A DNA stretch of 64,000 bases from Lumbricus terrestris (GCA_949752735.1 OX457041.1:30152400-30216399), one strand, 5' to 3'; counted from the stretch's first letter, positions 23,480 to 34,766 are shown. Numbers and translations are program-made. Notes: generated from the sequence alone by a model not told the origin.

Positions 23480-24713
23480 TCTAAGAGAAATATCGTTATC
23501 TCTTTTCTCTGAATGTCATTTAGCATTGTGTCTTTCTGCATTGAATCTCTCATACACTGTCCATCTTTCTCTCTCTCTCTTCCGTCATTCTATCTGTCAT
23601 TCTTTAGTATTCAAGGTGACCTTTCTGAAATTTATTCTGACCTCTTTGAGTTCAGCAGTCAGGCTTTACTTATATAAAACTTGCTTTTCACTCACAACCG
23701 GATTTTCTTTCGCAACAACTGTAGGCCTACCCGTCGCGATGCCTCTTCAATGAGACTCACCAGATGTCACTCTTTCCTAATAATATAGCAAGTCACGACC
23801 AAGCATGATCTCACCTCCTTCGGATAACTACCCTTTGGACAACCTCTCTGACTCGACGCAGCGCTCGTGAATAGCTGGTGCCATAATTATGTTTTTGGCT
23901 TTCTAGTAGCGTCTTCGAAGTTTGAAGATTGCGATTACAAAACAGAAGTTTTGGGAATAGCTTAAAGCATAACTCAAAGGCAACCTATATTCCGCAATGT
24001 TGGACCAACAGTATAGCATATACAGATGAGCTAAGCTTTTATGCTGGACTGTGGAAGTCAGAGAGACAACCGAACCGTCCCGAGCAGTAGCGCAAAGGGA
24101 TCTTTGATCAGTAATGGACGATGATACGGAGACACCGTGGATTGCGATGATGCACAAGCATTGCACAGTCCTAAGACTCAAGGCAGCTATAGGCATTAGG
24201 CATGAGCACATTAAGATCTAAGCATTAACAATGCGTTGGCACATCGGAACCCTATCTATATAGGCACACGTGAAGCTGAATACATGTCCAAACTTATGTA
24301 TTCGTCCAATCAGAGTGGATGGAAGTGTTGAAGATAAACTCCAGCTCGGTAATCCTGGGGCATAATATTATATAAATGCATTGGTGAGGACCGTGGCAGC
24401 TTAATTGAGTTACGAATCTGTCACAGTGCCCAAGGTAGTAAAAGCACGTTCAATATGCTCTTTGAACGTGCGATGAGAAGGTCGATTTTTGGTCAATCAA
24501 GGTAACATTGAATTCAAGCGCAAAAGTAGAAAAGTAAATTCGAGGGAGGCGATGCTGGAAATTGTGGGCTCAGTCGTAGACAGCTAGACGACATCCAAGA
24601 GGTGCAAGGTATTTTCTAACGAATTTTCTAAATATTTTCTAAGTATTTATGTACCGTAAAGCATTTTAAAGTGATTCATAAAGATTTTAAAAGGCATTTT
24701 CTCCAATAAGGAA
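23480..24713. other. Unassigned stretch left of the LTR element
   Basis: No gene recognised. The last 70 bases extend the truncated gag frame of the 3' LTR (minus strand) to a stop at 24647. Confidence 0.5.
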
Positions 24714-24717
24714 ATAG

Positions 24718-26441
24718 TGTAGTGATTTCGCCGGTGCAACCCCTTACGAAGACGATCCCTAGATCCGCCCTCGTCAAGGGGAATGAATGCCTCCCCTCTC
24801 CGCGCTACCAGAGAGGGTTTGAATGAAGCATCTGCAGCAGCTAGTGGGCCTCTCGTTCCTGGATGATACAGATACGACTGTTGCTCTCGGATTCTCTCGC
24901 TTCTGCGAGGCTGGAAGGAAGCTGCACTGGCCTCCTGCCTCGGTTCATCCGAGAGGTATTCGAACTCACAAGATCGTGACGGGAGCTGGTGTAATATAGA
25001 TCTTGACGAGAAGTGCCTGAGTGGAAGAGCGGTGATCGTGGGATTCACAACTTCCTCCTCCCGGTGGTAGAAGTCAGGGTTCGTTTGGGTTGGGCCCACT
25101 CGATCCTGCACGTAATCCTCCATCTCCCTCATTCTTTCGACTACTTCTTGATGGCTCTGGGATAAACCAGATTGGCCACTGGCCACCTCGTCTAGCTGGG
25201 AAGTCACATCGTCTAGCTGGGAAGTCACATCGCCTAGCTGGGAAGCCAGGTCAGATTGTGTGTGTGTGATGTGATTTAGCTGGGACGCTTGGTCGGATTG
25301 GGTGGTGGCAATCCTAGTGATCTGGGTCAACATACGTTCGAGCAACTCGGCCGTATGGTCACCTGTCTTTTCCCTTACCAGTACCTCACTGTCGGTGGTA
25401 GCCGGAACACAAGTCTCTTCCATTTCAAAGTGTATATTATCCAAGCAGAGTAAATACGTACTAATCTAATACTACTAACTATTAATATCTATTTAGGCAC
25501 ACAAAGTAATGCAGTCATTCAGATCAATGTTCCATCACTCGCACACGAACCGTCGACAAAGCACAGTCCTATTATAGTCTTAAATTCTACCTTAATAAAA
25601 TAGGGAGGGAAGGCAACTCTCTATGAATTTAGGATTCACAGAGCACTCGAATAATCCCTACAGTTCATACCTTAGATCCGGTCCAGACCTGTTTGTACGG
25701 CTGACATTGGCAACGGAACAGAAAACAACTTATACTCCCGATCAATGGCGGGGATCTCGCTGTAGACTATCCATTCCAAGTACGCGGTCAAGGACTCCTG
25801 TCCTGAGGTGGAACGGATCGGAAGAGGACTATCCTGCACTCGACGAAGGAGACGCTAAACTCTTCTTTGAGTTGGTTACTCAGACTTCGGAAAGCAGATC
25901 GTCTATTCCTGGGTTTGCGAAGGGGATCGGAGGCCTATTCTGCACTTCGACGAAGGAGTTCCTAAAATTGGCATCTCACACTTCGGAAAGCAGATCTTCT
26001 ATTCCTGGGTTGACGAAGGCGGCATTATTCTTCACCTCCGGGCTCTGACGATACCAGCGTAGGTCCTTCCTGGATCAAGAATCTGGGCGTCGGCGCTTTG
26101 GTCCGTTACAAAAGGGCTTTTATATGGTTCTGGGGGACGCGTCCGCCCCCGACGTTGCTACTACCATGCACTGGCAGTCTGCCAACTCAAACGGGACACG
26201 CTGTCTTTCCATGGCAGGCCGAGTTAATTCTGCAAGTCATTCTGACTCGGTCACACACTCTCTACACGCAGGGAACACGTGGACACCATGCAGACATACA
26301 TGTAGCGGCAGCAAGGGCGTCGCTATATCTATATTATGTGGGCCTAGGATCTCCTTTCTCTACATATAATATGGGTCTTATTACATTACTATTACATTAC
26401 TTAAAGTCTAAATCCTTTGTCAACAGTCCTACTGTTGTACA
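24718..26441 (-). repeat. 3' LTR (1724 bp)
   Basis: Same length and frames as the 5' LTR. It contains a promoter-like TATA box and the first 235 codons of gag (ATG at 25423). The frame then runs out of the LTR into flanking host DNA and stops at 24647. The short purine run GCAGAGAG just before it on the minus strand (26449-26442) is the only polypurine-tract candidate. Confidence 0.95.
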
Positions 26442-27071
26442 CTCTCTGCGACCGACTCGTGAAAAATTCAGGCTGTAGGTCGGAATTTTTCAACTACTTC
26501 CGTCTCATGGAGACATCGTTTTCGGCCGTGCATAACCCTGGTCTCAGGTTAACTTGAGGACATGGTCTCGTCCTACTGGGGTCTTGAAGTCGGCTGATGC
26601 ACTTTGGATCAGTTCCCTTTTCGACCACCTCAGTCTCTTATTTGTCCAAGCCATACAGGGCTTAGATCTATTAGGGCAAATTGGCGCTAGAATAAATCTT
26701 CCTTCACATCATAATCACCATGTCAATGCAATAAGTGTCCGTTATGCATACTAAGAGCTACTTAATAGATATAGTTTTCAGTGTCACTCATAACATCAAC
26801 ATTCCGTCGGCTGTCCAAAATCAGGGCACATGATTATGCAGACGAGATTTCACGCATAAGGGGTAAATTCGCAGTAGAAATGTCTGTTTCCGGCTTATTT
26901 GGACTCACGATTCACAAGCCAGCTCAATAAAAGCAAAATAGGGCAACATAAAACACATCAGATCGAAGGCTACAAAAACTTCACGAGACACTACACATTA
27001 TCCTGGTAACGTGCGGGTAAACGTAAGGTGCGTTTGGGCGGGGAATCGGGAGTTCTACAGAGTCATCGTCA

Positions 27072-30000
27072 TCATCGCCAGGCGTTAGCGTTATATCGCT
27101 TTCTTCTCTTGGCTGCTCTCCGGCGTCGAGATTGGTTCCATGGAATTTTCGCAGGTTGTCGACATGGCTCAGCTTCGCTCAGCTGACCCGTGTCTGGTAC
27201 GGTCGATGGCGTGGCCCCGAGATCCTCGCTCACTTCCGGGTTCGACAGTGTAGCAACTGCCTCTTCGTTCATCTCGCAGAGGGGTGGTAGGTGGACATTC
27301 TTCGTCGCAGCGGCGCGTCGACATCTGACTTCATCAGATGGATAGTGGAGTGGCAGCGGTCGACCATTAATCGTCAGCTGTTTTCGTCCAAAGTCCCACT
27401 TGACTTGCTCCTGTTCCAGCCATGTCAGACCTAAGATCGGCTGACTAATAGCGGGAGTCACGATACATTCCACTTGAAACGACGCATCATCCATCTCACA
27501 GCACAGTAGTGTCTGGCCAACTACGGGGATTTCAGTGTTATTCGCTGCTAGTAGTCGTTGAGTGGTCGGTCGCATCTCGTGGGGTTCCACAAGGTGAGAG
27601 GGGCAGAGAGACAGAGAAGCTCCAGAGTCGATCAAGGCCAAGACTTCCTTTCCATTGATGCGGATTCGCAGGTAGGCACTTTCGCAGTTTTGAATATGGC
27701 TGATGGACGCAAACTCGTCTCCGTGTGGGTTTTGTCGTTGATCGTTGAATGGCGTCTGTGATCGGGGGGAAGATCGTTGGTTATACCACTGGCGTTGGTC
27801 GAAGCGAGGGGGTTGATTTCGTCGCTGGTCATGGCCCTGGTTCTGCGTAGGCCAAATCCTGGATTGGACGTTATTACGTTGATTGACTGGGTTTGGGCGG
27901 TGAAAAGAGCGAGTGATTGGAAGGTCATCCCACAGTGATGGCATTCCGGCCGTGTTAGCGCGCTCTAAGCGATCGATTCGCTCAGAGAGTTCAGCGAGCG
28001 GTGATTTAACTCCTTTGATTGTACTGACTCGGCCAGTATTTCGGTGGTAGGTTTCATCATTTCCTGCGGTTGCTTGTCTATAGGCATGAAGGCGGAGGGA
28101 TATCTTGATGGCGTCATTCAATGTTTTTGGTTCAAGTTCCATCGTGCGGAGGGCTAACTCTTTCGAATGGAGCGCGTCGAGATACGATTTTATGCCAATG
28201 GCCTCGCTATGGACAGAGCTTTTACCAGGGAAGGCTTTTGACATCAGTTGGCGCACGTCTTGTGCTAACACAGCCAGTTCTTCTCCTCTCTTCTGCCGTC
28301 GGGTCGCCAGTTTTACCTGATACAGAGAGGATTGTTCAGTCGCACCAAAACGGTTGGTCAGTCGCTCTATTATTTCATCTACAGAATCACACGGACCAGC
28401 TTCATGACACCAGAGAACCTGCGCAGCTTCTCCAACTAACGCGCAAGACAAATGGTTTACTTTTTCTATCTCAGACCATTCGTTATGACTGGCACAGATA
28501 TTAAATCTGTGCAGGAATTCCTCAAGCGGTTCAACGCCTCCATAGTCACGTAGCTTCAACGGATTTCTTTTCTTCGCTGGCTCTTTCTGACATTCAGAAG
28601 CATTGGCAGTTGCAGTAGCCGTCGACATATTCGTAGGCCTATTTTTCGTTGCAGGCGCATTAATATGTCGCTCGTACTCTTTCCACAGATCAGTTGAGTC
28701 AGTTTGTGTCGCCACCGAAGTTACAGGGTTGTTTGAGACGAAGGTAGGCAAGCGGGGTGGGTAGGGGTTGTTGTACAGTGGTTCGAAGCGTTGAGCGCCA
28801 ATTCTGCTGCTTACATTCGGTAAGTTCACGTAGGTCACTCTAAGGTCATCAGTACAACGAGGCACAAATAGTTCGTGCTGCCTGTCCGAGTAATACGAAT
28901 CACTCGGCACATCGTAGTGATCAGAATGGCCGCTGACGGTTTGTCGTCCGTAAGGTGGCGCTTTCTGATGCACAGCAAGTATCGGCCGTCGCTCTGACGT
29001 CACCAGGGTTGCGGTATCCGAAGGCATCGCGCGTCGGGGGTTGTGGTTGCAGTGAGAGGCGGTCGAAGCGGCAGCAGCATCAACGGAGCGGCTGAAGACG
29101 GGGTCGCCGTTGTACACAGACGCTGTGTGAGTCATCGGCCAGTGAACTTGTTGCGAAAGACGATCTGTTGGCTGTCGTGTTGCATGGTTGTCTTTAGACG
29201 ATGAATGCAAGGCAGTGGCCGTCCGTGGTTCTAAATTACGGGATCTGTCGTGGTCAATTTCAGAATGAACGATAATTTCACTTTGGCCGAAATTCACCCC
29301 ACTTTGGCTTAACCCTCTATCTTTCCCTATTTCTTTGTCCCCGGTTCGATTCACATTGCACAACAAAGCATTTTCATCTTCAGCCACATCACACGCTTCA
29401 TATTCATCATCAGCTTCATCATCATCACATTCTTTGGACCTACGACTGAACCGATTGAGACAGAAAGCAGTTTCTTTTGTCTGCCCTTCTCTCCTGGTTC
29501 CTACATTTATAAAGTCGGTTTGTCTTTCGTGGTTTGATTGGGTAGCACCACCGACTTGTTTTTCACTAGTGCCAATGAACTGGTAAGAGGTTACGTCATA
29601 TTCTTTTGCAGACGTCCCCTCTACCGTTCCTAAACTGCTAGAGACGGCTTTTACTTGAGAGTTTGTTTCGCCGTACTCATTTAAATCCGTGTTTTGTCCA
29701 ATGGAACGATTTGTCAGCATGCTAAAACTAACCATTCTATCACTAGACCTCTGTCTATTGGCAAACAGTCGTTCTGTGTCATCATCACAACCATCATCGT
29801 TATGGTCTTCTAAATCCGCATCTTCGTCGCCATTGTAGTGATTTCGCCGGTGCAACCCCTTACGAAGACGATCCCTAGATCCGCCCTCGTCAAGGGGAAT
29901 GAATGCCTCCCCTCTCCGCGCTACCAGAGAGGGTTTGAATGAAGCATCTGCAGCAGCTAGTGGGCCTCTCGTTCCTGGATGATACAGATACGACTGTTGC

Positions 30001-30560
30001 TCTCGGATTCTCTCGCTTCTGCGAGGCTGGAAGGAAGCTGCACTGGCCTCCTGCCTCGGTTCATCCGAGAGGTATTCGAACTCACAAGATCGTGACGGGA
30101 GCTGGTGTAATATAGATCTTGACGAGAAGTGCCTGAGTGGAAGAGCGGTGATCGTGGGATTCACAACTTCCTCCTCCCGGTGGTAGAAGTCAGGGTTCGT
30201 TTGGGTTGGGCCCACTCGATCCTGCACGTAATCCTCCATCTCCCTCATTCTTTCGACTACTTCTTGATGGCTCTGGGATAAACCAGATTGGCCACTGGCC
30301 ACCTCGTCTAGCTGGGAAGTCACATCGTCTAGCTGGGAAGTCACATCGCCTAGCTGGGAAGCCAGGTCAGATTGTGTGTGTGTGATGTGATTTAGCTGGG
30401 ACGCTTGGTCGGATTGGGTGGTGGCAATCCTAGTGATCTGGGTCAACATACGTTCGAGCAACTCGGCCGTATGGTCACCTGTCTTTTCCCTTACCAGTAC
30501 CTCACTGTCGGTGGTAGCCGGAACACAAGTCTCTTCCATTTCAAAGTGTATATTATCCAA
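27072..30560 (-). CDS. Gag-protease polyprotein of the LTR retrotransposon
   Basis: The frame is 1162 codons from a TTG at 30560; the first ATG is at 30539 (eighth codon) and is the likelier start. Residues about 45-105 repeat SQLGDVTSQLDD-type heptads, a probable coiled coil. Residues about 242-262 are acidic. A long Ser/Thr-rich middle follows. A capsid-like Gag domain begins around residue 640 (LRDYGGVEPLEEFLHRF through LAVLAQDVRQLM). There is no CCHC zinc knuckle; an Arg/Gln/Asn-rich linker takes its place. A retropepsin follows, with LIDSGAS at about 976-982 (catalytic Asp about 978) and ILGLTWL about 65 residues later. The C-terminus ends in a strongly basic cluster. The first 235 codons from the ATG lie in the 5' LTR. 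The frame is intact with no internal stop, consistent with the identical LTRs. Confidence 0.93.
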   Translation of the reverse strand: MDNIHFEMEETCVPATTDSEVLVREKTGDHTAELLERMLTQITRIATTQSDQASQLNHITHTQSDLASQLGDVTSQLDDVTSQLDEVASGQSGLSQSHQEVVERMREMEDYVQDRVGPTQTNPDFYHREEEVVNPTITALPLRHFSSRSILHQLPSRSCEFEYLSDEPRQEASAASFQPRRSERIREQQSYLYHPGTRGPLAAADASFKPSLVARRGEAFIPLDEGGSRDRLRKGLHRRNHYNGDEDADLEDHNDDGCDDDTERLFANRQRSSDRMVSFSMLTNRSIGQNTDLNEYGETNSQVKAVSSSLGTVEGTSAKEYDVTSYQFIGTSEKQVGGATQSNHERQTDFINVGTRREGQTKETAFCLNRFSRRSKECDDDEADDEYEACDVAEDENALLCNVNRTGDKEIGKDRGLSQSGVNFGQSEIIVHSEIDHDRSRNLEPRTATALHSSSKDNHATRQPTDRLSQQVHWPMTHTASVYNGDPVFSRSVDAAAASTASHCNHNPRRAMPSDTATLVTSERRPILAVHQKAPPYGRQTVSGHSDHYDVPSDSYYSDRQHELFVPRCTDDLRVTYVNLPNVSSRIGAQRFEPLYNNPYPPRLPTFVSNNPVTSVATQTDSTDLWKEYERHINAPATKNRPTNMSTATATANASECQKEPAKKRNPLKLRDYGGVEPLEEFLHRFNICASHNEWSEIEKVNHLSCALVGEAAQVLWCHEAGPCDSVDEIIERLTNRFGATEQSSLYQVKLATRRQKRGEELAVLAQDVRQLMSKAFPGKSSVHSEAIGIKSYLDALHSKELALRTMELEPKTLNDAIKISLRLHAYRQATAGNDETYHRNTGRVSTIKGVKSPLAELSERIDRLERANTAGMPSLWDDLPITRSFHRPNPVNQRNNVQSRIWPTQNQGHDQRRNQPPRFDQRQWYNQRSSPRSQTPFNDQRQNPHGDEFASISHIQNCESAYLRIRINGKEVLALIDSGASLSLCPSHLVEPHEMRPTTQRLLAANNTEIPVVGQTLLCCEMDDASFQVECIVTPAISQPILGLTWLEQEQVKWDFGRKQLTINGRPLPLHYPSDEVRCRRAAATKNVHLPPLCEMNEEAVATLSNPEVSEDLGATPSTVPDTGQLSEAEPCRQPAKIPWNQSRRRRAAKRRKRYNANAWR
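29815..29832 (-). promoter_or_regulatory. Putative primer-binding site (tRNA-Ser-like), inside gag
   Basis: One base after the 5' LTR the minus strand reads TGGCGACGAAGATGCGG. From memory, the 3' end of animal tRNA-Ser(GCU) would pair with TGGCGACGAGGATGGG, 14 of 16 matching. The site lies within the open gag frame, encoding part of an Asp/Glu-rich segment. Confidence 0.6.
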
Positions 30561-31557
30561 GCAGAGTAAATACGTACTAATCTAATACTACTAACTATTA
30601 ATATCTATTTAGGCACACAAAGTAATGCAGTCATTCAGATCAATGTTCCATCACTCGCACACGAACCGTCGACAAAGCACAGTCCTATTATAGTCTTAAA
30701 TTCTACCTTAATAAAATAGGGAGGGAAGGCAACTCTCTATGAATTTAGGATTCACAGAGCACTCGAATAATCCCTACAGTTCATACCTTAGATCCGGTCC
30801 AGACCTGTTTGTACGGCTGACATTGGCAACGGAACAGAAAACAACTTATACTCCCGATCAATGGCGGGGATCTCGCTGTAGACTATCCATTCCAAGTACG
30901 CGGTCAAGGACTCCTGTCCTGAGGTGGAACGGATCGGAAGAGGACTATCCTGCACTCGACGAAGGAGACGCTAAACTCTTCTTTGAGTTGGTTACTCAGA
31001 CTTCGGAAAGCAGATCGTCTATTCCTGGGTTTGCGAAGGGGATCGGAGGCCTATTCTGCACTTCGACGAAGGAGTTCCTAAAATTGGCATCTCACACTTC
31101 GGAAAGCAGATCTTCTATTCCTGGGTTGACGAAGGCGGCATTATTCTTCACCTCCGGGCTCTGACGATACCAGCGTAGGTCCTTCCTGGATCAAGAATCT
31201 GGGCGTCGGCGCTTTGGTCCGTTACAAAAGGGCTTTTATATGGTTCTGGGGGACGCGTCCGCCCCCGACGTTGCTACTACCATGCACTGGCAGTCTGCCA
31301 ACTCAAACGGGACACGCTGTCTTTCCATGGCAGGCCGAGTTAATTCTGCAAGTCATTCTGACTCGGTCACACACTCTCTACACGCAGGGAACACGTGGAC
31401 ACCATGCAGACATACATGTAGCGGCAGCAAGGGCGTCGCTATATCTATATTATGTGGGCCTAGGATCTCCTTTCTCTACATATAATATGGGTCTTATTAC
31501 ATTACTATTACATTACTTAAAGTCTAAATCCTTTGTCAACAGTCCTACTGTTGTACA
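29834..31557 (-). repeat. 5' LTR (1724 bp), containing the start of gag
   Basis: Starts TGTACA at 31557 and ends TACA at 29834 on the minus strand. About 1.0 kb precedes the gag ATG (30539) and the remaining 706 bases are coding. Internal near-duplicates of a block containing CTTCGGAAAGCAGATC (about 31000-31130) lie in the probable U3/leader region. Confidence 0.95.
31233..31240 (-). promoter_or_regulatory. Putative TATA box of the 5' LTR
   Basis: TATAAAAG on the minus strand, about 317 bases from the LTR start and 690 bases before the gag ATG. It would place transcription start near 31205. The identical element is at 26117-26124 in the 3' LTR. Confidence 0.5.
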
Positions 31558-31561
31558 ATAG

Positions 31562-32350
31562 CCCACAGCGTGATATCAAAAACTCCATATGCTGGGAAAC
31601 GATCGATGCGCTGTAAGTCTAAAATAGGCTAGGCACTGGTTTAAATCGGAGGTTTAGACTAAAAATAGGTTAGTAGGTTATTGGGAACATAGGATGGAAT
31701 CCTGTGGAAGACCAAGTGAGACCATAATAATTTATTATATGCATGCGACATCAGAACGTGTGAACTCAGGACAGCAATTTCGGTAGAACTACTCTGCTGC
31801 GATTGATGGCGTTACCAGTCATACATTAAAGCATATACTTACTTACTTACTTACTCGCAGTTCATAAGGTTGACTCGGTATTGGTCTAGTACCTTGCTCT
31901 TAAGTACTGTAATATGCCGAGCAAATTTCTGTCCAGGGTAACGGCCTCTGTTGTCATAGACCCTGGTCAAATCGGATCCATCCATCCACTCCCTCGGGAG
32001 GGGGGCGACTTTGAACTGAGCAGTATAGGACAGAAGGACCCTCGAAATGTGTCGTGCAGAGCTACATGCAAAAGAGATCGCGTTCTAAGAAAAGTTCTTA
32101 CCCTGAATAAAGAGAATTAAGCCAAATCATCATGTCTGGAAGAAATCTCTCAAAGTAGCCTCTGACTGAGCAGAGTAGCTACTAGAGTGGGAGGGGGGCA
32201 ACAGAAGACGACAGAGACCGAGATTCTACTCAATGTGACATCATTCAGTTGTGACAGACTATTCATGAGCTATATATAACTGAATCCCATTGTAACATAA
32301 TTAGCGACACTGACAATTTAAGAGAAATTTCTCTGAGGCGTTTGTAAAAC
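31562..32350. other. Unassigned stretch
   Basis: No gene recognised. A (CTTA)n run is at 31835-31856. Confidence 0.5.
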
Positions 32351-32354
32351 CATA

Positions 32355-32775
32355 TAGGCGGAGACCTGGGCCGAGAATTGGGGGGACAGAAAGACGCGAG
32401 ATTTCAGAAAAATCTCGAAAAAAAAATTTTTTCGCCGCCAAAAGAGTTGATGACCTTTTTTTTCATCCGGCCAAATCTCGACGACATTTTTTCTATTTCC
32501 GCCGCCAAAAAAGTTGATAACCTTTTTTTTAGTCATCCGGCCAAATCTCGACGAAATTTTTTCTATTTCCGCCGCCAAAAAAGTTTATAACCTTTTTTTT
32601 AGTCATCCGGCCAAATCTCGACGAAATTTTTCTATTTCCGCCGCCAAAAAGTTAATGACTTTTTTTCTTTCTTGACGCTCAACGATTGGGGGGGGGGGGA
32701 CAAATGTATGGGCCGTCCCCAAAACACTTCCATTGGGGGGACCATCCTCCTGTCCCCCCTAGGTCTCCGCTCATG
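32355..32775. mobile_element. MITE-like element with internal ~70-bp tandem repeats
   Basis: Outer sequences GGCGGAGACCT (32358) and AGGTCTCCGC (32760) are inverted repeats, each next to a G/C run. Inside, 32432-32665 holds just over three copies of a ~70-base unit containing CATCCGGCCAAATCTCGACG. No clean target duplication was found, so the superfamily is unknown. Confidence 0.6.
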
Positions 32776-32984
32776 TGTATAGGTCATAGGCTATATTCTA
32801 ATTTATTGTATCAACGTTTTCTTCTTCTACGTGCATTCACGAGGTGCCTGTCTTATATTTCGCTGTGAATTAAGACAACAACATGTAGTAAGGTACGTGG
32901 AGCAATTCAAACCTCTCGGTCGTTCTTCTGATTTATACTTTCACTGGGAATCGATGTCAAATCGAAGAAAGCCGTCTGCTCCTG

Positions 32985-33687
32985 TCTTCACCAGTATATA
33001 CTTGAGAAGTTGAGCTACATGTATAAGCTTATGAATAGTCTTTCACCAGTATATACCTGAGCTATATGAATAGTCTTTCACCAGTATATACTTGAGCTAC
33101 ATGAATAGTCTTTCACCGGTATATACTTGAGCTATATGAATAGTCTTTCACCGGTATATACTTGAGCTATATGAATAGTCTTTCACCAGTATATACTTGA
33201 GCTATATGAATAGTCTTTCACCAGTATATACTTGAGCTATATGAATAGTCTTTCACCAGTATATACTTGAGCTATATGAATAGTCTTTCACCAGTATATA
33301 CTTGAGCTACATGAATAGTCTTTCACTGGTATATACTTGAGCTATATGAATAGTCTTTCACCAGTAGGCCCTATATACTTGAGCTACATGAATAGTCTTT
33401 CACCAGTATATACTTGAGCTACATGAATAGTCTTTCACCGGTATATACTTGAGCTATATGAATAGTCTTTCACCAGTATATACTTGAGCTACATGAATAG
33501 TCTTTCACCAGTATATACTCGAGCTACATGAATAGTTTTTCACCGGAATATACTTGAGCTATATGAATAGTCTTTCACCGGTATATACTTGAGCTATATG
33601 AGTAGTCTTTCACCAGTATATACTTGAGCTACATGAATAGTCTTTCACCAGTATATACTTGATCAGCTATATGAATAGTCTCTCGAT
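32985..33687. repeat. 35-bp minisatellite, about 19 copies
   Basis: Unit begins ATGAATAGTCTTTCACCAG and continues TATATACTTGAGCTAC, with C/T and A/G variants. One unit near 33365 carries a short TAGGCCC insertion. Confidence 0.95.
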
Positions 33688-33689
33688 AT

Positions 33690-34535
33690 TCGACGCCAGC
33701 GTTCGGAAATAATATTTACGGTCGGAAGTAATCCTCGTAAATTCGCAGTCATTTATATATTGCCAGCTGAATCAGAGCGTTGAACAGTTTTCTCAAGTGC
33801 CTCCATATATTATCATTGGCTTGCTTAAACGGGCGCTATATAATGCCAGCCTTCTGACCGCCCGTACGTTCCTTGATTTCTGACTCGACGGTCACCATGT
33901 GGCGCTAGTCAAATTAAATCTGCGTCGATCCGTCTTCATTCTCATTTCTACATGAGACGGAGACGGAGACGACTGCTACGGCGCTATATAAAGCCAATCT
34001 GGGCAGATTTAGCAACGAGGATTATCATCGTGCAACGACGTTTTCTCCATGCTCCTCACAACCAGCACAGACCGGCGTCCTATGAATAAGTATATGTGCT
34101 GGGGAGGGGGTATACTATATGGGGAGGGTCTATTTATTTCGATTGGCACCATCCGGAGAGAAACGCTTTATTGCAGCGGCGGCAGCGGTGGCGGCATCTT
34201 TTAGTGCCATGACAACTGATTAGAAATACTCCTCTTAATATAATATAGTATACGGACCGCGCGCGGCGTCTCGCATCTGTCATGCGCAGCGCATGCGCAC
34301 TGTCCAGCTCATAGGTCTAAGCCTGACAGGTTCAGTATTTTAGTCAAATTATGACCATAATAAGCCTACATAGCCTATGCCTACTTTCCTAAAAGTATAG
34401 ACAAGGTGCCTGGCACTGCGGGCAGCCGTAGGTTAAATAGATAGACACTAACTCCTCAATCCCAACATATATCTGGCTTCACTAAACACCACTCCACAGA
34501 AACTCCACTCGCGCTCGTCTCTGCATAATAAACTG
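33690..34535. other. Unassigned stretch
   Basis: No gene recognised; GC-rich around 34250-34310. Confidence 0.5.
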
Positions 34536-34539
34536 CATG

Positions 34540-34757
34540 GTTTCTCTGCCGTCAGTAATCAGCAAGTCCCATCTCTCGTCATTCCTCCATCTCCAAGCTG
34601 GTTGAACGTGCAGTTCACCGGCAGCTCTGTTACTCTGTAGCCTAATTATGTTGAATCTAACTCCCTTCTACCTCCTGTTCAGTCTGGCTTTCGCCGCCTC
34701 CACTCTACTGACTACTGAGACGTACAGCTGTTCTTAAAGTTTATAATGATATCATCT
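34540..34757 (+). pseudogene. LINE reverse transcriptase fragment (early RT region)
   Basis: Scattered frames encode ISKLVERAVHRQL and, further on, QSGFRRLHST-like sequence, the early reverse transcriptase blocks of CR1/L2-type LINEs. Frameshifts and a stop break it. A near-complementary copy of its right half lies at 41960-42080 on the other strand. Confidence 0.7.
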
Positions 34758-34766
34758 TGGCCGTAG

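Larger units (their letters stand above)
24718..31557 (-). mobile_element. Complete non-autonomous LTR retrotransposon (Gag-protease only)
   Basis: Two 1724-bp direct repeats (24718-26441 and 29834-31557) lie exactly 5116 bases apart with no indels and identical translated frames, so insertion is recent. On the element's strand each LTR starts TGTACA and ends CACTACA, and the 4-bp host duplication ATAG flanks the whole (24714-24717, 31558-31561). The internal 3392 bp encode one long Gag-protease frame followed by about 630 non-coding bases. No reverse transcriptase, RNase H, integrase or envelope is present, so mobilisation must use enzymes of a relative. A Ty3/mag-like lineage is suggested by the 4-bp duplication, retropepsin and serine-tRNA-like primer site, but without reverse transcriptase the placement is inference. 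Confidence 0.95.

Noticed and set aside
30739..31164. 141-codon antisense frame in each LTR (also at 25623-26048)
   Set aside because: Identical in both LTRs only because LTRs are identical; no protein similarity recognised and it opposes the element's transcription.
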